Position numbers and translations under genes: made by a program. From positions 1 to 57,568 of the forward strand of contig JBBQAN010000018.1 in NCBI GenBank assembly GCA_038316385.1: 57,568 nt of DNA. The letters run 5' to 3'. Origin of the DNA: SZAS-103 sp038316385 (lineage in GTDB: Bacteria; Pseudomonadota; Gammaproteobacteria; Xanthomonadales; Xanthomonadaceae). Below are positions 36,842 through 44,907 of this stretch, piece by piece (position 1 is the stretch's first letter; each line of letters begins with the position of its first letter). The notes beneath the pieces are model-generated. The model did not search any database and was not told where the DNA came from. It worked only from the letters and a program-made list of their open reading frames with translations.

Positions 36842-37312
36842 CTACGCCTTGCGGAGCTGTTTGAGGGATTCGAGCACGGCTTCGGCATGGCCGGGCACTT
36901 TCACTGGGAGCCAGAGCGCGCGAATCACGCCTTCTGGATCGATCAGGAATGTGCTACGGACGATGCCGATGTAGTCGCGGCCATAGAGCTTTTTCGGCTG
37001 GATCACATCGAGAGCCTTGCACAGCGTTTCGTCGCCATCGCTGATGAGGTCGAACTTGAAGCCTTGTTTCGCGCAGAAGTTCTGGTGCGATTTCACTGAA
37101 TCGCGCGAGACGCCAAGGATCCGCGCGCCGGCACGCTTGAATTGCGGCAACAACGCGTTGAAATCGTTGCCTTCGGTGGTGCAACCGGGCGTGCTGTCCT
37201 TCGGGTAGAAGTACAACACCAGCCAATAATCGGAGTAGTCGGCGAAGCTGGCGGTGGCGCCAGTGGAAAGGGTGAATGCGAGCTGGGGAATGCGGTCGCC
37301 GATTTCGGGCAT
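36842..37312 (-). CDS. bcp: thioredoxin-dependent peroxiredoxin (Bcp/PrxQ family)
   Basis: The 156-residue thioredoxin-fold protein has the PrxQ motif KDSTPGCTTE with peroxidatic Cys44. The resolving Cys found five residues later in many PrxQ proteins is replaced (Asn49), so it is either a 1-Cys type or uses the later Cys in NFCAKQGF. It reduces H2O2 and organic peroxides. It lies downstream of gcvR, the same order as gcvR-bcp in E. coli. Confidence 0.95.
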   Translation of the reverse strand: MPEIGDRIPQLAFTLSTGATASFADYSDYWLVLYFYPKDSTPGCTTEGNDFNALLPQFKRAGARILGVSRDSVKSHQNFCAKQGFKFDLISDGDETLCKALDVIQPKKLYGRDYIGIVRSTFLIDPEGVIRALWLPVKVPGHAEAVLESLKQLRKA

Positions 37313-37347
37313 CGTGCTCTCGTCGTTGCGTATCTCAGGATACTCGA

Positions 37348-37917
37348 TCAGAACTTCATCGGGTCCATGATCGCATCGAGATTCAGATGGTCACAAAATT
37401 CCAGGAAATCGTCGCGCAAACCCGCGATGTGCATGTTGCTCGGTACGCCGATGGTGACCTGTGCGGTAAACATCTCCGCGCCTGTCTGCATCGCGCGATA
37501 CCGCGAGCATTGGAGGCTTTCGATAGTGATGCCGAGGCGATCGAAAAAATCGGCCAATTGAAAGAGAATTCCGGGTTTGTCGGCGGCGACCACTTCGACG
37601 ATGTAGGGAAGCAGGTTCGTCTGCAGCGGCTTGGGTGATGTGCGGTTCCACATCAGCTTGATGCCTTTCTCCTCGCGCTCCAGACGGGTCAGCGCAGATT
37701 CGAGCTTGGCGACCGCATCCCACGATCCGACCGCGAGCGCCGTTACCGACACGTCGTGGCCGACGCTGGAAAGCCGTGCATCGGCGAGATTGCAGCCGCT
37801 TTCAGCAATGCGCCGGCTCAACGCAAGCAGCGGCGAATCCGGGTGCGCGGAATTGGCATTGATCAGCAGGTGATTTTCGTTCGCTGCGGGGCGAGTGGAG
37901 GATGTATCGTCGGTCAA
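37348..37917 (-). CDS. gcvR: GcvR-like glycine cleavage system regulator (two ACT domains)
   Basis: The roughly 189-residue protein has an N-terminal ACT domain (LLINANSAHPDSPLLAL then ESGCNLADARLSSVG) and a second one (YIVEVVAADKPGILFQLADF then ITIESLQ). GcvR binds glycine and antagonises GcvA in E. coli. No ATG fits the start: I propose TTG at 37917, with GGA about eight bases upstream; the frame stays open to 38082. It is divergent from dapA and upstream of bcp, the conserved order in gammaproteobacteria. Confidence 0.85.
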   Translation of the reverse strand: MTDDTSSTRPAANENHLLINANSAHPDSPLLALSRRIAESGCNLADARLSSVGHDVSVTALAVGSWDAVAKLESALTRLEREEKGIKLMWNRTSPKPLQTNLLPYIVEVVAADKPGILFQLADFFDRLGITIESLQCSRYRAMQTGAEMFTAQVTIGVPSNMHIAGLRDDFLEFCDHLNLDAIMDPMKF

Positions 37918-38194
37918 GTTATGTCCGTTGAGGCGAACTGAAGCAAGGCGGGTGGGCACTCGGTGGATTTTGAACGGGAATGCTGGCCGTGTCCCCGACC
38001 ACATGCTTGCAGCATACTGGTCGCGGCTTCCGCGCTGCAAGTCTGATGACTCAGACCAACCAGTGCAAAAGTCTGGCCGCAACCACGACCAAACAAGCGG
38101 AAAAGCCTAGGCGCAGTTACGCGCAGATTCGTCTGAATGGACTTGCTCAGACTTTCCAAAGTACCATTCCACGCCATGATCACGGAAGCTCCAA

Positions 38195-39100
38195 TTGCGC
38201 ATTGAAGGTTCCATTACCGCGCTGGCGACCCCGTTCACGGCCGCTGGCGATATCGACTATCAGGCTTGGCAGCGGCTGCTGGAAATGCAGATCGCGGGCG
38301 GCACGCAGGCGGTCGTGGTCGCCGGTTCGACCGGAGAAGCGGCCGCGCTGGACGATGTGGAATTCGATCGACTGCTCTCGGCCACGGTTGAGGTGATCGC
38401 CGGACGCATCCCGGTACTCGCCGGCACCGGCATGCAAAGCACGGCCAAGACCATCGCCCAGACCCGGCGCGCGCGCGATTGCGGCGCCAGTGGGGCGCTG
38501 ATCGTCACCCCACCGTATGTGCGCCCCACACAGGCCGGGTTGCTGGTGCATTACATCGCGCTCGCCGAGCAGGGTGGGTTGCCGATCGTGCTCTACAACG
38601 TTCCCGGTCGCACCGGTTGCGATCTGCTGCCTGAGACCGTGGCGCAGTTGCGTACACATCCGGAGATCATCGGCATCAAGGAAGCGGTTGGCGATATCGG
38701 TCGCATCCGCGCGCTGCTACCCATGCGAGGCGAGGGTTTCAGCGTCCTCAGCGGCGATGACCCGAGTGCCGGACAAGCAATGCTGGCCGGTGCCGATGGG
38801 CTGGTTTCGGTCGCATCGAACGTGATTCCAGCCGCAATCCGGCGATTGTGCGACCATGCGCGCGGTGGCAATGCGACGGCGGTCGCGGCCTTGCAGGATC
38901 GGCTGAATCCACTGCTGGCATTCCTCGGCGTGGAACCCAATCCGATCCCGGTCAAGGCCTTGCTGACGCGAATGGGCATGGGCTCCGGCCTGCGACTGCC
39001 GCTGCTGCCGTTATCGTCGCAATACGCGCGCCAAGCCAATGCCATCGCGACGGCGTGCGCCGCGCTCGAATCCGAATCGGCTGGGCCACTGGCTGCATGA
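38195..39100 (+). CDS. dapA: 4-hydroxy-tetrahydrodipicolinate synthase
   Basis: The 301-residue TIM-barrel enzyme has GSTGEAAAL, the Tyr motif VLYNVPGRTG and the Schiff-base Lys162 in GIKEAVGD. It condenses pyruvate with aspartate semialdehyde in lysine/diaminopimelate synthesis. The start is TTG at 38195 with GGAAG seven bases upstream; no ATG fits the conserved MRIEGSITAL N-terminus. It is followed by the bamC-like lipoprotein, as in E. coli (dapA-bamC). Confidence 0.96.
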   Translation: MRIEGSITALATPFTAAGDIDYQAWQRLLEMQIAGGTQAVVVAGSTGEAAALDDVEFDRLLSATVEVIAGRIPVLAGTGMQSTAKTIAQTRRARDCGASGALIVTPPYVRPTQAGLLVHYIALAEQGGLPIVLYNVPGRTGCDLLPETVAQLRTHPEIIGIKEAVGDIGRIRALLPMRGEGFSVLSGDDPSAGQAMLAGADGLVSVASNVIPAAIRRLCDHARGGNATAVAALQDRLNPLLAFLGVEPNPIPVKALLTRMGMGSGLRLPLLPLSSQYARQANAIATACAALESESAGPLAA

Positions 39101-39156
39101 TCAGCACGTTGCCCTCTGATCCCACACATTGACGCGTGACACTACAGGAGAACCCG

Positions 39157-39705
39157 ATGTCGCTTTCCAATACATCTGCCCGCGCATTGCTGGCCACGGC
39201 GCTGGCCGCGGCATTGCTAGCCTCCACCAGTTGCAGCATGTTGCACCGCAAGGACGGCAGCGTCCGGTTTTTACCGCACCACAAGAGTGCCGATTACGCG
39301 AAAAGCCAGGAAAACCGCCCGCTCGAAGTGCCGCCGGATCTGGACACGCCAGCGACCGACCCGGCAATGCAGATTCCGTCCGTCAATGGCCGTGCAGCGA
39401 ACATTGGTTACGTACAGTCGGCGGCTGGTTCCACCGGACCGGCTTTCAGTGTCGCGGACACCGTTGCGGGAACATGGGAACGCCTCGGTCGCGCACTCGA
39501 CCGCATCGACGGGGTGACCATTACCCAGCGCGCGCAATTGCTCAATGGTTACGACGTGCAATACAAGGGCGCGACGATGTTGTTGCGGGCCAATTCCAGC
39601 GGCGCGCAATCCACCCAAGTGGACACAGTCGGTGCTGATGGCAAACCCGTGCGTACTCCCGAAGCGGTCGAGCTGCTCAATCTCCTGCGCGAGCGGATTG
39701 GGTGA
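39157..39705 (+). CDS. bamC: BamC-like outer membrane assembly lipoprotein
   Basis: The 182-residue protein has a lipoprotein signal ending ASTSC (Cys26) and the unstructured segment RPLEVPPDLDTP characteristic of BamC/NlpB N-termini. One C-terminal helix-grip module follows, starting around DTVAGTWERLGRALDRI. It is shorter than E. coli BamC (344 residues) and seems to lack the second helix-grip domain, as in other Xanthomonadales. The start at 39157 has AGGAG at good spacing; it is 56 bp behind dapA. Confidence 0.82.
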   Translation: MSLSNTSARALLATALAAALLASTSCSMLHRKDGSVRFLPHHKSADYAKSQENRPLEVPPDLDTPATDPAMQIPSVNGRAANIGYVQSAAGSTGPAFSVADTVAGTWERLGRALDRIDGVTITQRAQLLNGYDVQYKGATMLLRANSSGAQSTQVDTVGADGKPVRTPEAVELLNLLRERIG

Positions 39706-39725
39706 GGCATCGGCGCTGCGATCTG

Positions 39726-39889
39726 CCAGTGGCAGATCGTGCGATGCCGAACGCCCGTGCGTAAGCACGGGCCGGATGAAGGCGGCGCCTGTATGCAAGT
39801 GGTAGATCGTGCGATGCCGAACGCCCGTGCGCGAGCACGGGCCGGGTGAAGAACCGCGTTGACGAATTGCCAGTGGTAGATCGCGCAGC
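39726..39889. repeat. two 55-bp direct repeats plus a partial third copy, each with a hairpin
   Basis: Near-identical 55-bp units lie at 39726-39780 and 39796-39850, 70 bp apart; a third copy starting at 39870 is only about 20 bases long. Each full unit contains GCCCGTGC-4-GCACGGGC, a perfect 8-bp stem with loops GTAA and GCGA. They fill the region between the convergent bamC and fdxA genes. They look like REP/BIME-type extragenic palindromes and may terminate or stabilise both transcripts. No gene is seen in 39706-39958. Confidence 0.8.
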
Positions 39890-39958
39890 GAAAAACACCA
39901 GGCGGCTACGCCGAACGTTTGTCTCATTCGTTTGTGCGATCGCCTGAGCGACCCGCTA

Positions 39959-40282
39959 CTAGCGCTTCAACTCCGACAGCTTGTCGGCGACCTTGTCCCA
40001 TTCTGCGGCGTCGTCTGGCGGATCAATGCGCGTGCTGAGCACCGGCCACGCCTTGGATAGCTCGGCATTGAGCGCGATGAAACCTTCCTGGCCTGCGGGA
40101 ACGTCGTCCTCGGGATAAATCGCATTGACCGGGCATTCCGGCTCGCACAAGGTGCAATCGATGCACTCGTCGGGATCGATCACCAGGAAGTTCGGCCCGG
40201 CGTGGAAGCAATCCACCGGACACACCTCGACGCAGTCGGTGTACTTGCAGCGAATGCAGCTCTCGGTGACGACGAAGGGCAT
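39959..40282 (-). CDS. fdxA: 7Fe ferredoxin FdxA
   Basis: The 107-residue protein closely follows Azotobacter FdI. Cysteines lie at 9, 12, 17, 21, 25, 40, 43, 46 and 50, in the arrangement for one [3Fe-4S] (C9, C17, C50) and one [4Fe-4S] cluster (C21, C40, C43, C46). The C-terminal extension includes GFIALNAELSKAWP. It is a low-potential electron carrier. The start at 40282 follows the conserved MPFVVTESCI. It lies downstream of the tRNA-Glu gene on the same strand. Confidence 0.95.
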   Translation of the reverse strand: MPFVVTESCIRCKYTDCVEVCPVDCFHAGPNFLVIDPDECIDCTLCEPECPVNAIYPEDDVPAGQEGFIALNAELSKAWPVLSTRIDPPDDAAEWDKVADKLSELKR

Positions 40283-40414
40283 GACGTGTTTCCGCGCGGC
40301 GGTAAGATCAGCGCAGTGTAGCGAGCCGTAGCGTAAAACTGAAAGTTTGTTCGCAGGATCGAACCCAGCGGACTCATCAATCCAAGCCAAAGTTTATGGC
40401 ACGGATCGCTGGGG

Positions 40415-40436
40415 GTGCGCGCAACCCAACGCGCAC
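40415..40436 (-). terminator. hairpin after the tRNA-Glu gene, possible terminator
   Basis: GTGCGCG (40415-40421) and CGCGCAC (40430-40436) form a 7-bp stem 11 bases past the tRNA 3' end. No clear T-run follows in the direction of transcription, so function is uncertain. Confidence 0.4.
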
Positions 40437-40446
40437 GAACAAACCG

Positions 40447-40522
40447 TGGCGCTCCCTACGAGGTTCGAACTCGTGTTCCCGCCTTGAGAGGGCGGTGTCC
40501 TGGGCCACTAGACGAAGGGAGC
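40447..40522 (-). tRNA. tRNA-Glu (anticodon CTC)
   Basis: Read on the minus strand, the acceptor GCTCCCT pairs with AGGGAGC. The anticodon stem CCGCC/GGCGG encloses the loop CTCTCAA with anticodon CTC, and the T arm has GTTCGAA. The discriminator is G and CCA is encoded (40447-40450 reads GCCA on the minus strand). The 76-nt length and TCGTCTAG in the D region match bacterial tRNA-Glu. Confidence 0.95.
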
Positions 40523-40573
40523 GTGAAGTCGGGCTGGCAGCCGTTACGCAAGCGACTGCAAAATCAATACGCT

Positions 40574-40601
40574 AGTATAGCAACCCGACAGCGCCGGGCA
40601 A
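40574..40601 (-). promoter_or_regulatory. sigma70-type promoter for tRNA-Glu
   Basis: On the minus strand TTGCCC (40601-40596) and TATACT (40579-40574) are spaced by 16 bases. The predicted start is near 40567, about 45 bases before the mature tRNA 5' end. Confidence 0.65.
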
Positions 40602-40667
40602 CGGCTCGTCCCCGGTCAGAGCCGGGTATTACTTGGCCTACCGAGGATTTCGCGGCATCGCCGCAGC

Positions 40668-42038
40668 ATGACCAACTCCATACCGATGCTTCCGCGCAAT
40701 GTGCCGCGCGACCAGCACATCATCTCACGCAAGCAGATCAGCCAAAGCGCGCTGCGCGTGTTGTACAAACTCAATGAGGCCGGCTTCGACGCCTACCTCG
40801 TTGGCGGCGCGGTGCGCGATCTGTTGGTCGGCGGTCATCCGAAAGACTTCGATGTTGCAACCAATGCGACACCCGAGCAGGTCAAGGCGCTGTTCCGCAA
40901 TTGCCGCCTGATCGGCCGCCGGTTTCGGCTGGCTCATGTGATCTACGGCCCGGAAATTATTGAGGTCGCCACCTTTCGCGCCAATACCGACGATGGCACC
41001 GGCGACCGCGAAACCCACGAAGGCGGCCGCCTGTTGCGCGACAACGTCTACGGCACCATCGAAGACGACGCGGAGCGCCGCGATTTCACGGTCAACGCGC
41101 TTTACTACGGCGTCCGCGATTTCGCGGTGCTCGATTACGTCGGCGGTTGGGAGGACGTGCAGCAACGCACACTGAGATTGATTGGCGATCCCGAACAGCG
41201 CTATCGCGAAGACCCGGTGCGCATGCTGCGGGCGGTGCGACTCGCGGCCAAGCTTGGCTTTTCGATCGACCCGGCCAGCGCAGCGCCGATACCGCGCCTC
41301 GCATCGCTGATCGCCGAAGCTCCGCCTGCGCGGCTGTTCGACGAAATGCTGAAAATGTTCCTGGCCGGCCATGGAGAAGCGAGTTTCGATGCGCTCGACC
41401 GTCACGGATTGCTCGCAGCGGTATTTCCTGAAACAGCCGCCGCACTGGCCGACGATCATGATGGCCATCAGCGCGCGATGTTGCGCAAGGCATTGGCGAA
41501 TACCGATGAACGCGTGCGCAGCAACAAGACGGTGACACCGGCGTTCCTGTTCGCCGCGCTGCTGTGGCCCGCGTTCCGCCGCGAACTCGGTCTGCTGGCC
41601 GAACAAGGCCTCGACCCGCTCGCGATGCAGCAACGCGCTGCCGATCGCGTGACCTTGCACCAAGCGCACCGGATTGCGATGCCGCGCCGGTTTTCGATCC
41701 CGATGCAGGAAATCTGGCTGCTGCAGGCACGTTTCGACATCCGCCAGCGCAAGCGTGTATTCCGCCTGCTCGCGCATCCGCGTTTTCGCGCGGCCTACGA
41801 TTTTCTCGCGTTACGGGTCACCGAGCAGCCCGAACTCGCCGAGCCAGTCGCGTTCTGGACCGAGGCGCAGACGCTGTCGCATGATGGCTTGGCCGAGCGA
41901 CTGGCGAATCCAGTGAATTCCGTTGCGGCTGCCGATGTTTCTGACGCAAGCGACGCCGCCAAGCCGCGCAAACGCCCACGCCGCCGACGTCGGCATACAT
42001 CCGCGAGCGATTCCGGGACGCCTGATACGGCTCCGTGA
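40668..42038 (+). CDS. pcnB: poly(A) polymerase I
   Basis: The 456-residue enzyme has the nucleotidyltransferase core GGAVRDLLVG followed by KDFDVATNATPEQV, with two catalytic Asp. It also has the RRFRLAHV and RRDFTVNALYY motifs of class II poly(A)/CCA enzymes. A C-terminal highly basic tail (KPRKRPRRRRRH) is typical of PcnB. It adds poly(A) to RNA 3' ends to promote decay. It is the first gene of the pcnB-folK-panBCD cluster. Confidence 0.95.
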   Translation: MTNSIPMLPRNVPRDQHIISRKQISQSALRVLYKLNEAGFDAYLVGGAVRDLLVGGHPKDFDVATNATPEQVKALFRNCRLIGRRFRLAHVIYGPEIIEVATFRANTDDGTGDRETHEGGRLLRDNVYGTIEDDAERRDFTVNALYYGVRDFAVLDYVGGWEDVQQRTLRLIGDPEQRYREDPVRMLRAVRLAAKLGFSIDPASAAPIPRLASLIAEAPPARLFDEMLKMFLAGHGEASFDALDRHGLLAAVFPETAAALADDHDGHQRAMLRKALANTDERVRSNKTVTPAFLFAALLWPAFRRELGLLAEQGLDPLAMQQRAADRVTLHQAHRIAMPRRFSIPMQEIWLLQARFDIRQRKRVFRLLAHPRFRAAYDFLALRVTEQPELAEPVAFWTEAQTLSHDGLAERLANPVNSVAAADVSDASDAAKPRKRPRRRRRHTSASDSGTPDTAP

Positions 42039-42059
42039 TCGGCAAGGGTTGATCTCAGC

Positions 42060-42578
42060 ATGTTGAAGGAGTCTGTCTCGCACAAGTCTGCGGTACACGC
42101 ATGTATTGGCTTGGGTGGCAACCTTGGTGATGTCGCGGCTGTCATCGAACAAGCATTTGCTGCACTCGATGCATTGCCGGAAACGCGCCTGCTGCGCCAT
42201 TCGCGGCTGTATCGCACGCCTGCCTGGGGCATGACCGCGCAACCGGATTTCATCAACGCCGCCGCCGTGCTGTCCACGCAGTTATCGGCAGATGCGCTGC
42301 TCGCCGAGCTATTGCGGATCGAGCGCGCAGCCGGACGCGATCGCGATACGCAAACCGAACCCTGGGGACCACGAACGCTCGATCTCGACCTGCTGCTGCA
42401 CGGCGACGCGGTGATTGCCAATCCGGGCCTGTGCGTGCCGCATCCGCACTTGCACGAGCGCGCTTTTGTGCTTGTCCCGCTGGCCGAAATCGCAGCGGAT
42501 ACAGTGGTGCCTGGGCGTGGTCGTGTGGATGCCTTGCTTGCTGCGGTGGATGCGCAGGAAATTGTGGCGCTGGGTTAG
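42060..42578 (+). CDS. folK: 2-amino-4-hydroxy-6-hydroxymethyldihydropteridine pyrophosphokinase
   Basis: The 172-residue HPPK has CIGLGGNLGD near the N-terminus, YRTPAWG with the substrate loop, the catalytic-metal motif PRTLDLDLLL, and PHPHLHERAFVL. It pyrophosphorylates the pterin for dihydrofolate synthesis. It lies 21 bp after pcnB and 32 bp before panB, all on one strand. Confidence 0.96.
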   Translation: MLKESVSHKSAVHACIGLGGNLGDVAAVIEQAFAALDALPETRLLRHSRLYRTPAWGMTAQPDFINAAAVLSTQLSADALLAELLRIERAAGRDRDTQTEPWGPRTLDLDLLLHGDAVIANPGLCVPHPHLHERAFVLVPLAEIAADTVVPGRGRVDALLAAVDAQEIVALG

Positions 42579-42610
42579 AGTAGCTGCCTGCCGGAACCGT
42601 TGACGAGCCG

Positions 42611-43441
42611 ATGTACGCATCCGAAGACAAGACCAAACCGCGTGCGCCGATCACGGTGCCTTCGCTGCGCCAAGCCAAGCGTGACGGCCGCAAACTGGTG
42701 ATGATGACCGCGTACGACGCCGGCTTCGCGACGGCTCTGGATACCGCTGGCGTGGACATCGTGCTGGTCGGCGACTCGCTGGGCATGGTGGTGCAGGGCA
42801 GAGCGAGCACGATTCCGGTTTCGCTCGCCGATATGATTTATCACGCCGCCTGCGTCGCGCGCGGGCTGCGCTCGGCGTTGCTTGTGGCCGACATGCCGTT
42901 CCAGAGTTATCCGACGCCCGAACGCGCGTTGGATTCTGCCGCTGCATTGCTCGCGCAAGGCGGCGCGACGATGGTCAAGCTCGAAGGTGCCGGACATGTG
43001 CTCGATTGCATCGGTTTCCTCGTCGAGCGCGATATTCCGGTCTGCGCGCATCTTGGTTTGACTCCGCAATCGGTGATGAAACTCGGCGGCTACAGCGTGC
43101 AGGGACGCGAAGCTGCGGCCGCACAGCGGTTGTTCGACGATGCACTCGCGGTGCAAACGGCGGGGGCGGAAATGTTGGTGCTCGAATGCGTGCCAAGTTC
43201 GGTTGCAAAACGGATCAGCGATGCATTGCAAATTCCGACCATCGGCATCGGCGCCGGCCCTGGTTGCGATGGGCAAGTGCTGGTGCTGCACGATCTGCTC
43301 GGGCTTGCCAGCGGTCATCGGCGACCTCGCTTCGTCAAGGACTTCCTTGCCGAAGGCGGCTCGGTTGTCGGCGCGGTGCGCGCATTCGCAACTGCGGTGC
43401 GTGAGGGCAGTTTCCCCGATGCCGAACACAGTTACGCCTGA
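42611..43441 (+). CDS. panB: 3-methyl-2-oxobutanoate hydroxymethyltransferase
   Basis: The 276-residue TIM-barrel enzyme has MMTAYDAGFA, VGDSLGMVVQG and the LVVADMPFQSY metal/substrate motif. It also has IGIGAGPGCDGQVLVLHDLLG near residue 215. It forms ketopantoate from alpha-ketoisovalerate and methylene-THF. The stop at 43441 is followed 12 bp later by panC. Confidence 0.97.
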   Translation: MYASEDKTKPRAPITVPSLRQAKRDGRKLVMMTAYDAGFATALDTAGVDIVLVGDSLGMVVQGRASTIPVSLADMIYHAACVARGLRSALLVADMPFQSYPTPERALDSAAALLAQGGATMVKLEGAGHVLDCIGFLVERDIPVCAHLGLTPQSVMKLGGYSVQGREAAAAQRLFDDALAVQTAGAEMLVLECVPSSVAKRISDALQIPTIGIGAGPGCDGQVLVLHDLLGLASGHRRPRFVKDFLAEGGSVVGAVRAFATAVREGSFPDAEHSYA

Positions 43442-43453
43442 CGGTCGCGACGC

Positions 43454-44296
43454 ATGCAGACGCTGAACACGGTCGCCGAATTGCGCGCGTTGGTGGGTGC
43501 ATGGAAGCGTAATGGATTGCGCGTCGCCTTCGTGCCGACGATGGGCAATTTGCACGCAGGGCATTTCTCGTTGGTTGATCTCGCGAAACAGCGTGCCGAT
43601 CGTATTGTTGCGAGCGTTTTCGTGAATCCCACCCAGTTTGGCCCAGACGAGGATTTCGCGCGCTATCCACGTACGCTCGACGCCGACGCCGAGGGTCTGG
43701 CCGCGCATGGCTGTGATGCGCTGTTCGGGCCGACTGTAGTCGCAATGTATCCGGAGGGCTCCGAAAACGCTGTGCAGATCCGCGTGCCAGGCATTACCAC
43801 GATTCTCGATGGCGCGCATCGCCCCGGCCATTTCGATGGCGTCGCGACCGTGGTGACGCGCCTGTTCAACATGGTGCAAGCGGATAGCGCGGTGTTCGGG
43901 CAGAAGGATTACCAGCAGTTGCAGGTGATCCGTCAGCTCGTCCGCGATCTGGCATTCCCGATCGAGATCATCTCTGCACCCACCGCACGCGACGATGATG
44001 GGCTCGCGCTGAGTTCGCGCAACCAGTATTTGTCGCCAGCCGAACGCGCCCTCGCGCCGGAAATACACCGCACGCTGCGGGCCATGCGCGAGTCACTGCT
44101 GGCAGGGCAGGCGCTGGATGCCATCGAGACCGAGGCGGCGCAACGACTGACTGCGACCGGTTTCGCAGTCGATTATGCTGCGATTCGTCGCACCGATCTC
44201 GTGAAACCGGCATCTGACGACCGCCATGATTTGGTCGCGCTGATTGCCGCACGGCTTGGCAGCACGCGCTTGATCGATAACTTGATCCTGGAATAG
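43454..44296 (+). CDS. panC: pantothenate synthetase
   Basis: The 280-residue ligase has the HIGH-like motif GNLHAGHFSL, FVNPTQFGP and FGQKDYQQLQVIRQLV. The KMSKS-like site occurs as LSSRNQYL. It joins pantoate and beta-alanine using ATP. It lies between panB and panD on one strand. Confidence 0.97.
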   Translation: MQTLNTVAELRALVGAWKRNGLRVAFVPTMGNLHAGHFSLVDLAKQRADRIVASVFVNPTQFGPDEDFARYPRTLDADAEGLAAHGCDALFGPTVVAMYPEGSENAVQIRVPGITTILDGAHRPGHFDGVATVVTRLFNMVQADSAVFGQKDYQQLQVIRQLVRDLAFPIEIISAPTARDDDGLALSSRNQYLSPAERALAPEIHRTLRAMRESLLAGQALDAIETEAAQRLTATGFAVDYAAIRRTDLVKPASDDRHDLVALIAARLGSTRLIDNLILE

Positions 44297-44398
44297 GTCA
44301 AGCGGACGCTACAACCACTCCGAACATCGATGTTGCAGTGCGCAAAACCGCGTCCTACACTTCGCGGGTTACCACCGCCGCCCATGCCGGAGCCGTCC

Positions 44399-44779
44399 AT
44401 GCAGTTCACCCTGCTCAAGGCCAAGATCCACCGCGCCAGCGTGACCCACGCCGAGCTGCACTATGAAGGTTCGTGTGCGATCGATTCGCGGCTGCTGGAA
44501 CTCGCCGGCATCCTCGAAAACGAGCAGGTGCATATCTTCAACGTCAACAATGGCGAGCGTTTCGTGACCTACGCGATCCGCGCGGAAGCCGGCAGCGGCG
44601 TTATCTCGGTCAATGGCGCCGCCGCGCACAAGGCCAGTCCAGGCGACCTTGTCATCATCTGCGCGTACAACCATTGCGACGCCGCCGAAGCTGCCGCGCA
44701 CAAGCCGCGTCTGGTTTACGTGGATCGCCACAATCGCCTGACCCACACCAACGACTCGATGCCGATGCAGGCTGCGTGA
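44399..44779 (+). CDS. panD: aspartate 1-decarboxylase
   Basis: The 126-residue pyruvoyl enzyme has the self-cleavage site YEGSC (Gly24-Ser25) and the family N-terminus LLKAKIHRASVTHA. It makes beta-alanine for PanC. I chose 44399 over the upstream frame start because it gives the conserved MQFTLL. A 103-bp gap separates it from panC, so it may have its own ribosome site or promoter. Confidence 0.97.
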   Translation: MQFTLLKAKIHRASVTHAELHYEGSCAIDSRLLELAGILENEQVHIFNVNNGERFVTYAIRAEAGSGVISVNGAAAHKASPGDLVIICAYNHCDAAEAAAHKPRLVYVDRHNRLTHTNDSMPMQAA

Positions 44780-44845
44780 ATCCTGCGGGAGTTCACCAAG
44801 CAGGAAATCATCATTGTGCATCCGGCAAGCGCGTGTGCGACCGCA

Positions 44846-44881
44846 TTAACAGGCCGCCGCGATATCGCGGCGGCCTGTTAA
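44846..44881. other. perfect 36-bp palindrome between convergent genes
   Basis: TTAACAGGCCGCCGCGAT is followed directly by its reverse complement, centred between 44863 and 44864. It lies between the panD stop and the stop of the convergent YXWGXW gene. It would form a very stable GC-rich stem on either strand and probably blocks read-through in both directions. There is no downstream T-run, and a protein-binding dyad remains possible. Confidence 0.85.
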
Positions 44882-44907
44882 AAATCAACTATTACGACGC
44901 GATCAGA

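Noticed and set aside
39726..39889. Possible CRISPR array
   Set aside because: Only two full copies, 55-bp units, 15-bp spacing and no cas genes; better explained as REP-like repeats.
42575..44068. 497-residue minus-strand open frame opposite panB and panC
   Set aside because: panB and panC carry all family motifs and correct spacing; the antisense frame spans both genes and has no domain.
44846..44881. Insertion-sequence terminal repeats or a dif site
   Set aside because: No transposase gene or target duplication, and the sequence does not resemble the XerCD dif consensus.
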